From: Sphingomonadaceae bacterium 3R27C6
GTDB lineage: Bacteria; Pseudomonadota; Alphaproteobacteria; Sphingomonadales; Sphingomonadaceae
DNA length: 64,000 bases
NCBI GenBank assembly: GCA_005503215.1
Contig: SCNS01000005.1
Location: forward strand, 124,001 to 188,000
Direction: 5' to 3'
The notes under the pieces: model-generated
What the model saw: only the letters and a program-made list of their open reading frames with translations
Told to the model about the DNA's origin: nothing
Databases searched by the model: none
Made by a program: the position numbers and the translations under genes
In this document: piece after piece, positions 27,692 to 35,652 of the stretch
Position numbering within the stretch: position 1 is the first letter of the stretch
Layout: each line of letters opens with the position of its first letter

Positions 27692-28336
27692 ATGGATAGC
27701 GTAGGGGGGGCACGGATCGCGGTCGACCAGTTCGGCACCGTCGCCGTAGACTCCATCGAGGACCAGCTGCGTGAAATACGCCGGGAACGCGATGCATTGC
27801 GCCGCGAGAACCGCGTGTTGAAGATCGCCGTCGCCGAACTCGAACGCGTGTCCGAGCGCGATACGCTGACGCCCTTGTTCAATCGCCGCTATTTCCTGAC
27901 CGCGATTCACCACCGCATGGCGCGGTTCGAGCGGCACGCCGAACGCGCCGCGGTCGTCTTTATCGACGTCAACCAGCTCAAATATATCAACGACAATTTC
28001 GGCCACGCCGCGGGCGATTTCGCGCTGCTGGAGATCGCCAAGCGGCTCGCGGGCTCGATCCGCGCGACCGACGTCGCGGCGCGTATCGGGGGCGACGAAT
28101 TCGGACTGATCCTCGACCAGTCGAGCGAGGATGGCGCGCGCGTGCAGGTCAACCGGCTCTGCGACGTGCTCACCGCGGCGCCCGCCGAATATGACGGCCA
28201 CGAGATCGCGCTGTCGGCGTGCTTCGGCGTCGCGATGCTGCAGACGGGGATGACCGAATCGGACATTTTGGCCGCCGCGGACCGCGATATGTATCGCAGC
28301 AAGCAGGGGCTGGGCGGGCTGCCCGGCCACCGCTAA
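27692..28336 (+). CDS. GGDEF-domain diguanylate cyclase
   Basis: A 214-residue cytosolic protein. Residues 20-52 form a charged coiled coil ([18 protein letters not shown]), and the rest is a GGDEF domain. The active-site GGDEF is intact at residues 133-137, and an inhibitory-site RxxD (RATD, 124-127) lies five residues before it, so it should make cyclic di-GMP with product feedback. There is no sensory domain; activation may come through coiled-coil dimerisation or a partner. It is divergent from purE, with 194 bp between the start codons. Confidence 0.93.
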   Translation: MDSVGGARIAVDQFGTVAVDSIEDQLREIRRERDALRRENRVLKIAVAELERVSERDTLTPLFNRRYFLTAIHHRMARFERHAERAAVVFIDVNQLKYINDNFGHAAGDFALLEIAKRLAGSIRATDVAARIGGDEFGLILDQSSEDGARVQVNRLCDVLTAAPAEYDGHEIALSACFGVAMLQTGMTESDILAAADRDMYRSKQGLGGLPGHR

Positions 28337-28387
28337 CCGCGCGTTAACCAAAAAAGCGCATCGTCCCCATGACGACAGGGGGGTGAG

Positions 28388-28717
28388 ATGCGAAACCAGA
28401 CCGACCCATATCTCGACATCCAGAACCGGATTACCGGACAGATCGGCGCGCTCGCCGAAGCGCTGCCGCACTGCGCGCTCGCGCAGATCGTGCAGGGGAT
28501 CGACGACATCCGCTGCCTCGCGCGCGACCACGGTTTTGCCGCGGTCGAGACGCTCGCAAGCCGGCTCGAATCGGCGGTCGCGGGCGGCGGTTATCGCGCC
28601 GCGATCCTGACCTATCTCGATGCGATGAGCGATGCGGCGGCGGTGCCGCAGGGGCCGCTGCCGTCCGCCGTGCAGGAAGCGTGGCTGGCGTCGGTCGCGG
28701 TTCGGCTGGGCCATTGA
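28388..28717 (+). CDS. Hypothetical protein, 109 residues
   Basis: A small, mainly helical soluble protein (MRNQTDPYLDIQNRITGQ at the start), with a repeated pattern of hydrophobic positions suggesting a four-helix bundle. It lies 51 bp after the GGDEF gene, behind a GGGGGGTGAG ribosome site. The size and helical pattern would allow a histidine-phosphotransfer-like or regulatory partner of the cyclase, but the possible His in RDHGFA is not in a recognisable Hpt motif. I do not recognise the family. Confidence 0.6.
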   Translation: MRNQTDPYLDIQNRITGQIGALAEALPHCALAQIVQGIDDIRCLARDHGFAAVETLASRLESAVAGGGYRAAILTYLDAMSDAAAVPQGPLPSAVQEAWLASVAVRLGH

Positions 28718-28748
28718 CGCCAAACGCCTGACGATTCAGACTTAATCG

Positions 28749-29315
28749 ATGGATGCAATCATGCTTGCGCTGGTGGCGGTGCTGCTCGCCAATGCCGACG
28801 GGCGCAGCGGGATCGCGCTGTCGCGGCTGGTGAGCGCGCGCAGCGACCGGCGCGTCATGGTCGTCATCGCCTTTGCGGCTTTCATCGTCAACGCGGTCAT
28901 CGCCGCGGTTGCCGGCGCGATCGCCAATGGGATGATCGGGCAGGGGGTGGCCGCGCTGCTTGTCGCGCTCGCGATGCTGTCGGCGGCGGTCGCTTTGCTG
29001 TGGCGGATGAAACCGGCGTCCGATGCGGGCGCCCGGGATGCGTCGCCGGTCATGCTCGCAGGCCGGATGCTCGCAAGCCAGTTCGGCGACCGCAGCCATT
29101 TCCTGATCGGCGCGCTCGCCGCGACGAGCGGCGCAGGGCAATGGGCGGCGGCCGGCGGGCTGGTCGGCTGGACGCTGGCGATGCTGCCCTTCCTCGCCTT
29201 TGGCCCGGCGCTCGCCGAGCGGCGCGCGGCGCGGAACCTGCGTTGGGCAGCGGCGGCGATCCTGATCCTCTGGGGCCTGCGGACCGCGCTCGGGGCGTTC
29301 GGATTGATCGGCTGA
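28749..29315 (+). CDS. Membrane protein resembling a degenerate GDT1/TMEM165 transporter
   Basis: A 188-residue protein with about six hydrophobic segments in two similar halves. GDT1/UPF0016 cation transporters carry two E-x-G-D-K/R-T/S motifs; here the matching places read ANADGRSGI and QFGDRSHF, so the acidic first residue is lost in both. The two-fold layout and length (about 190) fit the family. If the assignment is right, Mn2+/Ca2+ transport may be impaired or altered. It lies 31 bp after the preceding small gene and could be co-transcribed. Confidence 0.55.
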   Translation: MDAIMLALVAVLLANADGRSGIALSRLVSARSDRRVMVVIAFAAFIVNAVIAAVAGAIANGMIGQGVAALLVALAMLSAAVALLWRMKPASDAGARDASPVMLAGRMLASQFGDRSHFLIGALAATSGAGQWAAAGGLVGWTLAMLPFLAFGPALAERRAARNLRWAAAAILILWGLRTALGAFGLIG

Positions 29316-29429
29316 TACGTTCGATTGATTCGGTTTCATCGTTTTTGTCGATGAAGCTCACCCAAAGCTTCAATGGGAAATCGGCGCGCCGCTTCGCTAT
29401 ATCGGCGGGACAACAGAAAGGATGCTCCC

Positions 29430-29891
29430 ATGTCCGACAAAAATGACAATGCTCCCGCCGTCGCCGACGCGCTCAACGCGCTGCTCGCTGACAGTTTCGC
29501 GCTGTATATTAAGACGAAAAACTATCACTGGCACGTCCAGGGTCCGCATTTTCGCGAGCTGCACCTGCTGTTCGACGAACAGGCGGCGCAGATTTTCGCG
29601 ACGACCGACCTGATCGCCGAGCGCGTGCGCAAGAATGGCGCGCCGACCTTGCGCTCGATCGGCGACGTCAGCCGCCGCGCATCGATCCGCGACGATGACA
29701 GCGCAGGCGTCGACGCCGAGGCGATGATCCGCACGCTGGCGGGCGACAACAAGATCCTGCTCGGTCAGCTCAAGGCGGTGAAAGCCGCGGCTGAGGCCGA
29801 CGGCGACATCGCGACGAGCGGACTGGTCGACGGCTGGGCCGACGAGACGCAGCAGCGCATCTGGTTCCTCGAAGCGACGCTGGGCTATTGA
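29430..29891 (+). CDS. dps: Dps-family ferritin-like DNA-protection protein
   Basis: A 153-residue Dps protein, which forms a 12-subunit shell that oxidises Fe2+ with hydrogen peroxide and shields DNA. The ferroxidase site across the dimer interface is visible: NYHWHVQGPHF supplies the His pair and HLLFDEQAAQIF the Asp and Glu. Start: ATG 29430 with AAAGGA 7 nt upstream; an upstream in-frame ATG at 29373 lacks a site. The short N-terminus (MSDKNDN) has few basic residues, so direct DNA binding may be weak. A strong bidirectional terminator follows. Confidence 0.95.
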   Translation: MSDKNDNAPAVADALNALLADSFALYIKTKNYHWHVQGPHFRELHLLFDEQAAQIFATTDLIAERVRKNGAPTLRSIGDVSRRASIRDDDSAGVDAEAMIRTLAGDNKILLGQLKAVKAAAEADGDIATSGLVDGWADETQQRIWFLEATLGY

Positions 29892-29899
29892 TCCTGAGC

Positions 29900-29922
29900 T
29901 CCCTTTCCGCTTGCGGGAGGGA
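29900..29922. repeat. Solo hairpin end of the dispersed repeat
   Basis: TCCCTTTCCGCTTGCGGGAGGGA just after dps is a near palindrome of the same kind as the ends of repeat copies A, B and C, without the rest of the element. It may be a decayed remnant. Confidence 0.5.
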
Positions 29923-29939
29923 CGGAGCCCAAACAAAAA

Positions 29940-29959
29940 GGGCGGCCCGAGAGCCGCCC
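29940..29959. terminator. Bidirectional intrinsic terminator between dps and the cold-shock gene
   Basis: GGGCGGC (29940-29946) pairs with GCCGCCC (29953-29959) around a 6-nt loop. AAAAA precedes and TTTTCGTTTTT follows, giving a T-run in both directions. It serves the convergent dps and cold-shock genes. Confidence 0.88.
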
Positions 29960-29986
29960 TTTTCGTTTTTCCGGTTATCCCGCCGA

Positions 29987-30772
29987 TCAGTCCTGATGGG
30001 GCTGGATGTTCACCGCGGCGAACTTGCCGCGGTCGTCGACTTCGATGTCGAACGCGACGCGGTCGCCTTCGTCGAGGCCCGCCATGCCGGCGCGCTGCAC
30101 CGCGCTGATGTGGACAAAGGCATCGGCCTGTCCATCGTCGCGCGCGATAAAGCCGAAGCCCTTCGTCGTGTTGAAGAATTTGACGGTGCCCGAGGTGCGT
30201 TCACCGGTCAGCTGGCGACGGCCGCGGGCACCGCCCGGGGCGGCGCCGGGGCCGCGATCGTCACGCTGGCGCGGAGCGAATTCCTCGACCGGCATCGGCT
30301 CGCCTTCGATCTTGAGATCGATGGCCGAAACCTTGCCATTGCGTTCGACGAGCGTGAAGCCGAGCGGCTGGCCCGAAGCGAGACCCTGAAGCCCGGCCTG
30401 TTCGACCGCGCTGATGTGGACGAACACGTCTTCGCCGCCATCGTCGCGGGCGACGAAACCGAAGCCCTTCGATGCGTTGAAGAATTTCACCGTGCCATTG
30501 CCTTCGCCGACGACCTGCGCGGGCATGCCGCCGCCACGTCCGCCACCGAAGCCGCCGCCGCCGCCACGATCGCCGCCGCCGAAGCCGCCGCGGTCGCCGA
30601 AGCCGCCACGATCACCGCCGCCGAAGCCGCCGCGGTCGCCGAAGCCGCCGCCGCGATTGCCGCCGCCATAGCTGTCGCCGCCATAGGGTGCAGGTTCGAA
30701 GCTGTCGAAATTGCCGAAATCATCGCGCTTGCCGCGCCCCCGCTGGCCGCGGCGATCCTTGTTGAAACTCAT
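29987..30772 (-). CDS. Double cold-shock-domain protein with N-terminal RGG repeats
   Basis: A 261-residue nucleic-acid-binding protein. Residues 31-83 are a glycine-rich RGG region with three tandem GGFGDRGGFGGGDRG-like units. Cold-shock domain 1 spans about 92-155 (GTVKFFNASKGFGF, DVFVHISAV) and domain 2 about 203-258 (SGTVKFFNTTKGFGF, DAFVHISAV), joined by a Gly/Arg/Pro linker. Both RNP motifs are intact in each domain. Cold-shock domains melt RNA structure and bind single strands. The RGG arm is reminiscent of eukaryotic Gly-rich RNA-binding proteins. Double CSDs are common in Alphaproteobacteria, but a long N-terminal RGG arm is less so. Confidence 0.92.
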   Translation of the reverse strand: MSFNKDRRGQRGRGKRDDFGNFDSFEPAPYGGDSYGGGNRGGGFGDRGGFGGGDRGGFGDRGGFGGGDRGGGGGFGGGRGGGMPAQVVGEGNGTVKFFNASKGFGFVARDDGGEDVFVHISAVEQAGLQGLASGQPLGFTLVERNGKVSAIDLKIEGEPMPVEEFAPRQRDDRGPGAAPGGARGRRQLTGERTSGTVKFFNTTKGFGFIARDDGQADAFVHISAVQRAGMAGLDEGDRVAFDIEVDDRGKFAAVNIQPHQD

Positions 30773-31035
30773 TGTCTAATAGTCGCTTTCGGTTCGTCCA
30801 TACCCCATTCGATCAGCGCCTTGCGTCGGACGGGGACGCAGTTCACCATGGGCACAGACTCGCCCCGTGCCTCTAACGGCGCAATATATAGCCTAAATAA
30901 ACGCCATCTGCGAACGGAAAATTCGAGTCCCGACCGTGGAAGAAAGCGCGCTTTGCCGTAGCCCCGCGGCGGGCGGTCCAGTCCTGCGAAAACCAGTCAT
31001 TGAGCGGCACGGCCGCTTGGCCTAAGGCGACCTCT
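30773..31035. other. Divergent intergenic region, cold-shock gene leader
   Basis: 263 bp between the divergent cold-shock gene and the exonuclease gene. It is more AT-rich near 30880-30920, where the minus strand reads CTATATATT, a possible -10 box for the cold-shock gene. That would give a leader of about 100 nt, as is common for cold-shock mRNAs. No small ORF with support was seen. Confidence 0.4.
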
Positions 31036-31653
31036 ATGACTGTCTATTTCCACGAAGAAGATTTGCCCGAGGGCGTGCTGGGTTCGGGCGCGGTCGCGAT
31101 CGATACCGAGACCATGGGGCTGAACCCCCAGCGCGACCGGCTGTGCCTCGTCCAGATCAGCGACGGGTCGGGCGACGAGCATCTCGTCCGCTTCAAGCCC
31201 GGCAGCAGCTATGACGCGCCGGTGCTGAAGGCGATATTGACCGATCCCAACCGGTTGAAATTGTTCCATTTTGCACGCTTCGACATTGCGGCGCTGCAGC
31301 AGGCGCTCGGTGTCGTCACGGCGCCCGTCTATTGCACCAAGATCGCCTCGAAGCTGATCCGCACCTATACGGACCGGCATGGGCTGAAGGAACTGGTGCG
31401 CGAACTCCTGGGGCAGGAAGTGTCGAAGCAGCAGCAGTCGAGCGACTGGGGCGCCGCCGAACTCAGCGACGCGCAGCGCGACTATGCCGCGAGCGACGTG
31501 CGGTTCCTGCACGCGATGAAGGAGATCCTCGACGTGCGGCTGGCGCGCGAAGGGCGCACCGGCCTCGCGCAGTCCTGTTTCGATTTCCTGCCGACGCGCG
31601 CGGCGCTCGACCTCGCGGGTTGGCCCGAGGTCGATATTTTCGCGCACACTTGA
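31036..31653 (+). CDS. RNase D-like 3'-5' exonuclease (DEDDy)
   Basis: A 205-residue exonuclease domain without the HRDC domains of full RNase D. The DEDDy residues are visible: Asp and Glu in AIDTETMGL, Asp in FHFARFDIAAL, and the Tyr-x3-Asp pair in YAASDVRFLH. Such short proteins trim 3' ends of RNA or act on DNA. The ATG at 31036 has AAGG upstream; an in-frame ATG at 31000 is less likely. It precedes lptC by 16 bp, the common rnd-lptC-lptA order of alphaproteobacteria. Confidence 0.9.
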   Translation: MTVYFHEEDLPEGVLGSGAVAIDTETMGLNPQRDRLCLVQISDGSGDEHLVRFKPGSSYDAPVLKAILTDPNRLKLFHFARFDIAALQQALGVVTAPVYCTKIASKLIRTYTDRHGLKELVRELLGQEVSKQQQSSDWGAAELSDAQRDYAASDVRFLHAMKEILDVRLAREGRTGLAQSCFDFLPTRAALDLAGWPEVDIFAHT

Positions 31654-31669
31654 GCGAATCGGAGAAGCC

Positions 31670-32308
31670 GTGTCCGAACGCGCCGATCTTGACCGCACGA
31701 TGCGCCGCATGTGGGCGGCGAGCGGGTCGAGCCACGACCGCGTCGTGCGCATCCTGCGTTACGGCCTGCCGCTCGTCATCGGCGTCGTCGCGGCGGTGCT
31801 CGTCTTCTCGCCCTTCACCCAACGCGCCGAGATCAGCTTCCTGTTGTCCAAGGACAAGGTCGAGATGGCCAAGGAGCGGATGAAGGTCACGCGCGCCGAA
31901 TATCGCGGCCAGGATGCGAAGGGGCAACCGTTCGCGTTGCTCGCGGGCAGCGCGGTCCAGAAAAGCTCCGCCGAGCCGATCGTGCGGATGACCGACCTGT
32001 CGGGGGCGATCAAGCTCACCGATGGCCCCGCGACGATCGTCGCGAAGGACAGCGCCTACAATATGGAGACCGAAAAGGTGGCGGTGCCCGGGCTGGTGCA
32101 GGTCAAGAGCGCCAATGGCTATCGCATCGACGCGAGCAATGTCGCGGTCGACCTCAAGACGCGTAGTCTCGCGGGGCAGGGCGGCGTCAACGGAAGTTTG
32201 AACATCGGCCATTTTTCGGCCAACCAGCTGTTCGCCGACCTCGACAAGCGGGTCGTTCGCCTGCAGGGCAATGCGCGGCTGCGGATCAATCAGGGAGTGC
32301 TCAAATGA
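31670..32308 (+). CDS. lptC: LPS export ABC transporter periplasmic protein LptC
   Basis: A 212-residue protein with a single N-terminal membrane helix (about residues 30-48, YGLPLVIGVVAAVLVFSPF) and a periplasmic beta-jellyroll that passes LPS from LptB2FG to LptA. The start is GTG 31670, with GGAG 5 nt upstream. The end overlaps lptA by 4 bp (ATGA). The sequence is divergent from E. coli LptC, as usual in this class; position before lptA makes the call firm. Confidence 0.9.
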   Translation: MSERADLDRTMRRMWAASGSSHDRVVRILRYGLPLVIGVVAAVLVFSPFTQRAEISFLLSKDKVEMAKERMKVTRAEYRGQDAKGQPFALLAGSAVQKSSAEPIVRMTDLSGAIKLTDGPATIVAKDSAYNMETEKVAVPGLVQVKSANGYRIDASNVAVDLKTRSLAGQGGVNGSLNIGHFSANQLFADLDKRVVRLQGNARLRINQGVLK

Positions 32309-32883
32309 ACCGCGTATCGCCGATGAAGAGCGTGGCGCTTGCGGGCGCCGGCTTTGCACTTGCCAGCCTTGCCTTGCTGTCATCGGGTAGCGGCGGCGAC
32401 GCCGCGCAAGCGCAGGCGCTCGCCAATCACAACAGCGGCGCGCCGGTCGATTTCGCCGCGGGCAGCATCGAGGTGCAGGACCGCGCCGATCGCGTCGTTC
32501 TGGAGGGCAATGTCCGCGTCACGCAGGCGGGGCTGACCGTCACCGCACCGCGGATGACCGTCGCCTACACGCGGAGCGGCGGCACCGACGTTAACCGGCT
32601 CGACGCTACTGGCGGCGTGACGGTGGTGAAAGGCGACGAGACGGCGAAGGGCAATGTCGCCATCTATGACCTCGACCGGCGGCTAATCACGATGGTCGGC
32701 AATGTCGAACTCCGCCAGCGCGGAAACAATCTGCGCGGCGGGCGGCTGGTGATCGATCTCAACAGCGGGCGCGCGACGGTCGACGGGCGCGGCGCGGCGC
32801 GCGGTCCCGACGGCAACCCGGTGCAGGGCGGCACGGGCGGGCGCGTCACCGGCACCTTCACCGTACCGGAAAGAAAGCAGTAA
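32305..32883 (+). CDS. lptA: LPS transport periplasmic protein LptA (OstA-like)
   Basis: A 192-residue periplasmic bridge protein of the Lpt pathway. A signal peptide (residues 7-36, ending AAQAQA) precedes the OstA-like jellyroll with the repeats IEVQDRADRVVLEGNVRV and MTVAYTRSGG, and ends in a Gly/Arg-rich tail. Its start overlaps lptC. In many relatives lptB follows directly; here a 320-bp gap and then an unrelated Atm1-type exporter follow, so lptB must lie elsewhere. Confidence 0.9.
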   Translation: MNRVSPMKSVALAGAGFALASLALLSSGSGGDAAQAQALANHNSGAPVDFAAGSIEVQDRADRVVLEGNVRVTQAGLTVTAPRMTVAYTRSGGTDVNRLDATGGVTVVKGDETAKGNVAIYDLDRRLITMVGNVELRQRGNNLRGGRLVIDLNSGRATVDGRGAARGPDGNPVQGGTGGRVTGTFTVPERKQ

Positions 32884-32987
32884 CCAACGCCTTTAACCGG
32901 GCTGCAACCACGCGCCTTCACCAAGGGCGCGGGACCAGATCATCCGCGGAGCCGGGGGGCGACGCCGCATAGTCGAAAGCAGCCCCC

Positions 32988-33137
32988 ATGCGCTTTTCCC
33001 CGATCGTCCCGCCCCGGCGACCCCTGTTCGGCCGCCGCCAGGAACCCCCTGTAGTGATCGTGCCGACCCCGACATCCGAAGAACGGCGGCTGATCGACCG
33101 GATCATCCGTCACGCGGGAGATCGCGAGTCGCGCTAG
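32988..33137 (+). CDS. Possible small ORF, 49 residues
   Basis: An ORF from ATG 32988 to TAG 33137 in the 320-bp gap after lptA. It would encode an Arg/Pro-rich basic N-terminal half and a helical end, TSEERRLIDRIIRHAGDRES. The ribosome site is weak, and no family is recognised. The rest of the gap (32884-32987 and 33138-33203) shows no feature I can support. Confidence 0.3.
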   Translation: MRFSPIVPPRRPLFGRRQEPPVVIVPTPTSEERRLIDRIIRHAGDRESR

Positions 33138-33203
33138 CGGTCTATCCACCCGTTGCGGTGAACTGCTTGGCGTTCAGCGCATGCGCCCCTACATGGGGCG
33201 CGC

Positions 33204-35018
33204 ATGCCGCCTGACACCTCCACTTCCGCTGACGCCTCGCGCGAGCCGCCCGTCCTTGCGACGCTGCGGCGCTTCCTGCCCTATCTGTGGCCGGCGGGGC
33301 AGACCGAGGCGAAGGTCCGCATTGTCCTCGCGGGCCTCATCGTGCTCGCGTCGAAGGGCGTGCAGCTGTCGATGGGCTTCCTCTATGGCGCCGCGATCGA
33401 CCGGATGGCGCCGGGGATGGAAGAGGGCGTCGCGCTCGCGATCGGGCTGGTGCTTGCTTACGCCGGCGCGCGCTTCGCCGGGGTGCTCTTCGACAACCTC
33501 CGCAACGTCGTGTTCGAACGCGTCGGGCAGGATGCGACGCGCGAGCTCGCGATCACGACCTTCAGCCACCTCCACGCGCTGAGCCTCCGCTTCCACCTCG
33601 CGCGGCGGACGGGCGAGGTCACCAAGGTGATCGAGCGCGGGACGAAGAGCATCGACACGATGCTCTATTTCCTGCTGTTCAACATCGCGCCGACGATCGT
33701 CGAACTCGCCGCGGTGCTGATCATCTTCTGGACCAAGTTCAGCTTCGGCCTGGCCAGCGCGACCGCGTTGATGGTCGTCGTCTACATCATCTTCACGCGC
33801 AAGGTGACCGACTGGCGCAACGCGCTGCGCACGCGGATGAACGACCTCGACACGCTGACGATCGGGCGCAGCGTCGACAGCCTGCTCAATTACGAAACGG
33901 TCAAATATTTCGGCGCCGAGGCGCGCGAGGAGGCGCGTTACCGCGACGTCGCCGACCAATATGCGCGCGCCGCGGTGAAGAGCGAGAACAGCCTCGCGTG
34001 GCTCAACATGGGGCAGAGCCTGATTACCAATATCGCGCTCGCGGGGGCGATGGCGTACACGGTGTGGGGCTGGTCGCGGGGGCAATTCCAGGTCGGCGAC
34101 GTCGTGCTGGTGAACACGCTGCTCGCGCAGCTCTTCCGCCCGCTCGACATGCTCGGCATGGTCTATCGCGTGATCCGCCAGGGGCTGATCGACATGGAGG
34201 CGATGTTCCGGTTGATCGACACGCCGTCCGAAATCAGCGATGCGCCGGGTGCGTGGCCGCTGGTCGTGAACGGCGGCGCGGTGGCGTTCGAGAATGTCGT
34301 TTTCGGTTACGAGCCCGACCGCACGATTTTGAACGGCGTGAGCTTCGCGGTCGGCGCGGGCGAGACGCTGGCGATCGTCGGCCCGTCGGGCGCGGGCAAG
34401 TCGACGATCGCGCGGCTGCTGTTCCGCTTCTATGACCCGCAGGGCGGACGGATCACGATCGACGAGCAGGATATCGCCAAGGTCACGCAGAAAAGCCTGC
34501 GCGCCGAGATCGGCATCGTCCCGCAGGACACGGTGCTGTTCAACGACAGCATCGGATACAACATCGCCTATGGCCGCGAAGGCGCGAGCGCGGGCGAAAT
34601 CGCCGCGGCGGCCGAAGGCGCGGCGATCGACGGCTTTATCGCGATCCTGCCGCAGGGCTATGACACCGAGGTCGGCGAGCGCGGGCTGAAGCTGTCGGGC
34701 GGCGAGAAACAGCGCGTCGCGATCGCGCGCACCTTGCTCAAGAACCCGCCGGTGCTGATCCTCGACGAAGCGACGAGCGCGCTCGACAGCCGCACCGAGG
34801 CGGCGATCCAGGACACGCTCGAACGCATCGCCGCGCGGCGCACGACCTTGGTGATCGCGCACCGCCTGTCGACGGTGACGGGCGCCGACCGGATCGTCGT
34901 GCTCGACAAGGGGCGTGTCGCCGAAACCGGCACGCACGACCAGCTGCTGCGGATGCGCGGGCTTTACGCCGACATGTGGGCGCGGCAGCAGGCGGAGAAG
35001 GAAGAGGGGACGGTCTAG
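33204..35018 (+). CDS. Atm1/HMT1-type ABC exporter (half-transporter)
   Basis: A 604-residue half-transporter: a six-helix membrane domain (about residues 20-330) and a C-terminal ATPase. Walker A is GPSGAGKST, the signature LSGGEKQR, and Walker B LILDEATSALD. LLNYETVKYF in the coupling region is characteristic of the Atm1/ABCB7 group, which exports glutathione-linked sulfur compounds or metal-thiol conjugates. It should work as a homodimer in the inner membrane. It ends by overlapping the convergent cytochrome b561 gene by 4 bp at CTAG (35015-35018), where each strand supplies its own TAG. Confidence 0.92.
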   Translation: MPPDTSTSADASREPPVLATLRRFLPYLWPAGQTEAKVRIVLAGLIVLASKGVQLSMGFLYGAAIDRMAPGMEEGVALAIGLVLAYAGARFAGVLFDNLRNVVFERVGQDATRELAITTFSHLHALSLRFHLARRTGEVTKVIERGTKSIDTMLYFLLFNIAPTIVELAAVLIIFWTKFSFGLASATALMVVVYIIFTRKVTDWRNALRTRMNDLDTLTIGRSVDSLLNYETVKYFGAEAREEARYRDVADQYARAAVKSENSLAWLNMGQSLITNIALAGAMAYTVWGWSRGQFQVGDVVLVNTLLAQLFRPLDMLGMVYRVIRQGLIDMEAMFRLIDTPSEISDAPGAWPLVVNGGAVAFENVVFGYEPDRTILNGVSFAVGAGETLAIVGPSGAGKSTIARLLFRFYDPQGGRITIDEQDIAKVTQKSLRAEIGIVPQDTVLFNDSIGYNIAYGREGASAGEIAAAAEGAAIDGFIAILPQGYDTEVGERGLKLSGGEKQRVAIARTLLKNPPVLILDEATSALDSRTEAAIQDTLERIAARRTTLVIAHRLSTVTGADRIVVLDKGRVAETGTHDQLLRMRGLYADMWARQQAEKEEGTV

Positions 35019-35650
35019 GGCGGCGGCGCGCCTTCGACGTCGCCGGGGGCCGGCGCGTCGGTGCTGTCGACGGCATCGCCCGGACCATCGCCGTCGCCGG
35101 GCGCGGCCGGTTCGATACTGGCGCTTCGTGCAAAACCCATCGTCGCAAGCACGCCGTCGCGGCGGACGAAACCGTGGATCAGCGCGATGGTCAGATGTCC
35201 GAGGATCAGCGCAAAAAAGGCGAAGGCGGCCAGCGCATGAAGCTGGCGCAGCCCGCCAAAGACGAGCGCGTCGGGCGGCAGGATGGGCGGGAGGACCAGC
35301 CCGGCGCCGAGGCGGACCGGGTAGCTGCCGGCCGAAAGCATCGCCCAGCCGATGATCGGCAAACCGATCATTGCCAGATAAAGCAGGGCGTGCGAGGCGC
35401 GCGTCGCGCGCTGCTGGATGCGGGGCAGGTCGTCGGGCAGCGCCGGTGCCCGCGTGCCGATGCGCAGCGTGAGGCGGATGCCGGCGAGCAGCAGGATGGC
35501 GATGCCGAGCGGGCGATGCAACGCGAGGAGCGCGGTATAGGCGGGGCCTGCGGTCGAGACCATGGCGACGCCGATGAACAGCATCGCGATGATCAGCGCG
35601 GCCATTGTCCAGTGGAGCAGGCGGATCGGGAGGGGGAATTGATGTGGCAT
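35015..35650 (-). CDS. Cytochrome b561-type membrane protein
   Basis: A 211-residue diheme-type b561 with four hydrophobic helices. The heme-ligand histidines appear in PIRLLHWTMA, LLALHRPLG, ATRASHALLY and LRQLHALAAF. The C-terminal 35 residues are acidic and Pro/Gly-rich. The ATG at 35650 follows the catalase-like gene by 2 bp, so the two form one unit in which b561 can carry electrons from the quinone pool to the periplasmic peroxidase. Such catalase-like and b561 pairs recur in Proteobacteria. Confidence 0.92.
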   Translation of the reverse strand: MPHQFPLPIRLLHWTMAALIIAMLFIGVAMVSTAGPAYTALLALHRPLGIAILLLAGIRLTLRIGTRAPALPDDLPRIQQRATRASHALLYLAMIGLPIIGWAMLSAGSYPVRLGAGLVLPPILPPDALVFGGLRQLHALAAFAFFALILGHLTIALIHGFVRRDGVLATMGFARSASIEPAAPGDGDGPGDAVDSTDAPAPGDVEGAPPP

Positions 35651-35652
35651 GA

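Noticed and set aside
30530..30665. Short tandem repeats that look like a CRISPR-type array
   Set aside because: They are in frame with the cold-shock protein and encode its RGG units; there are no spacers of unique sequence and no cas genes.
29888..30961. Plus-strand 357-codon frame opposite the cold-shock gene, Ala-rich
   Set aside because: It is the complement of the RGG repeats and cold-shock domains; the repeated AEAAAVAEAA is only the shadow of GGFGDRGG units.
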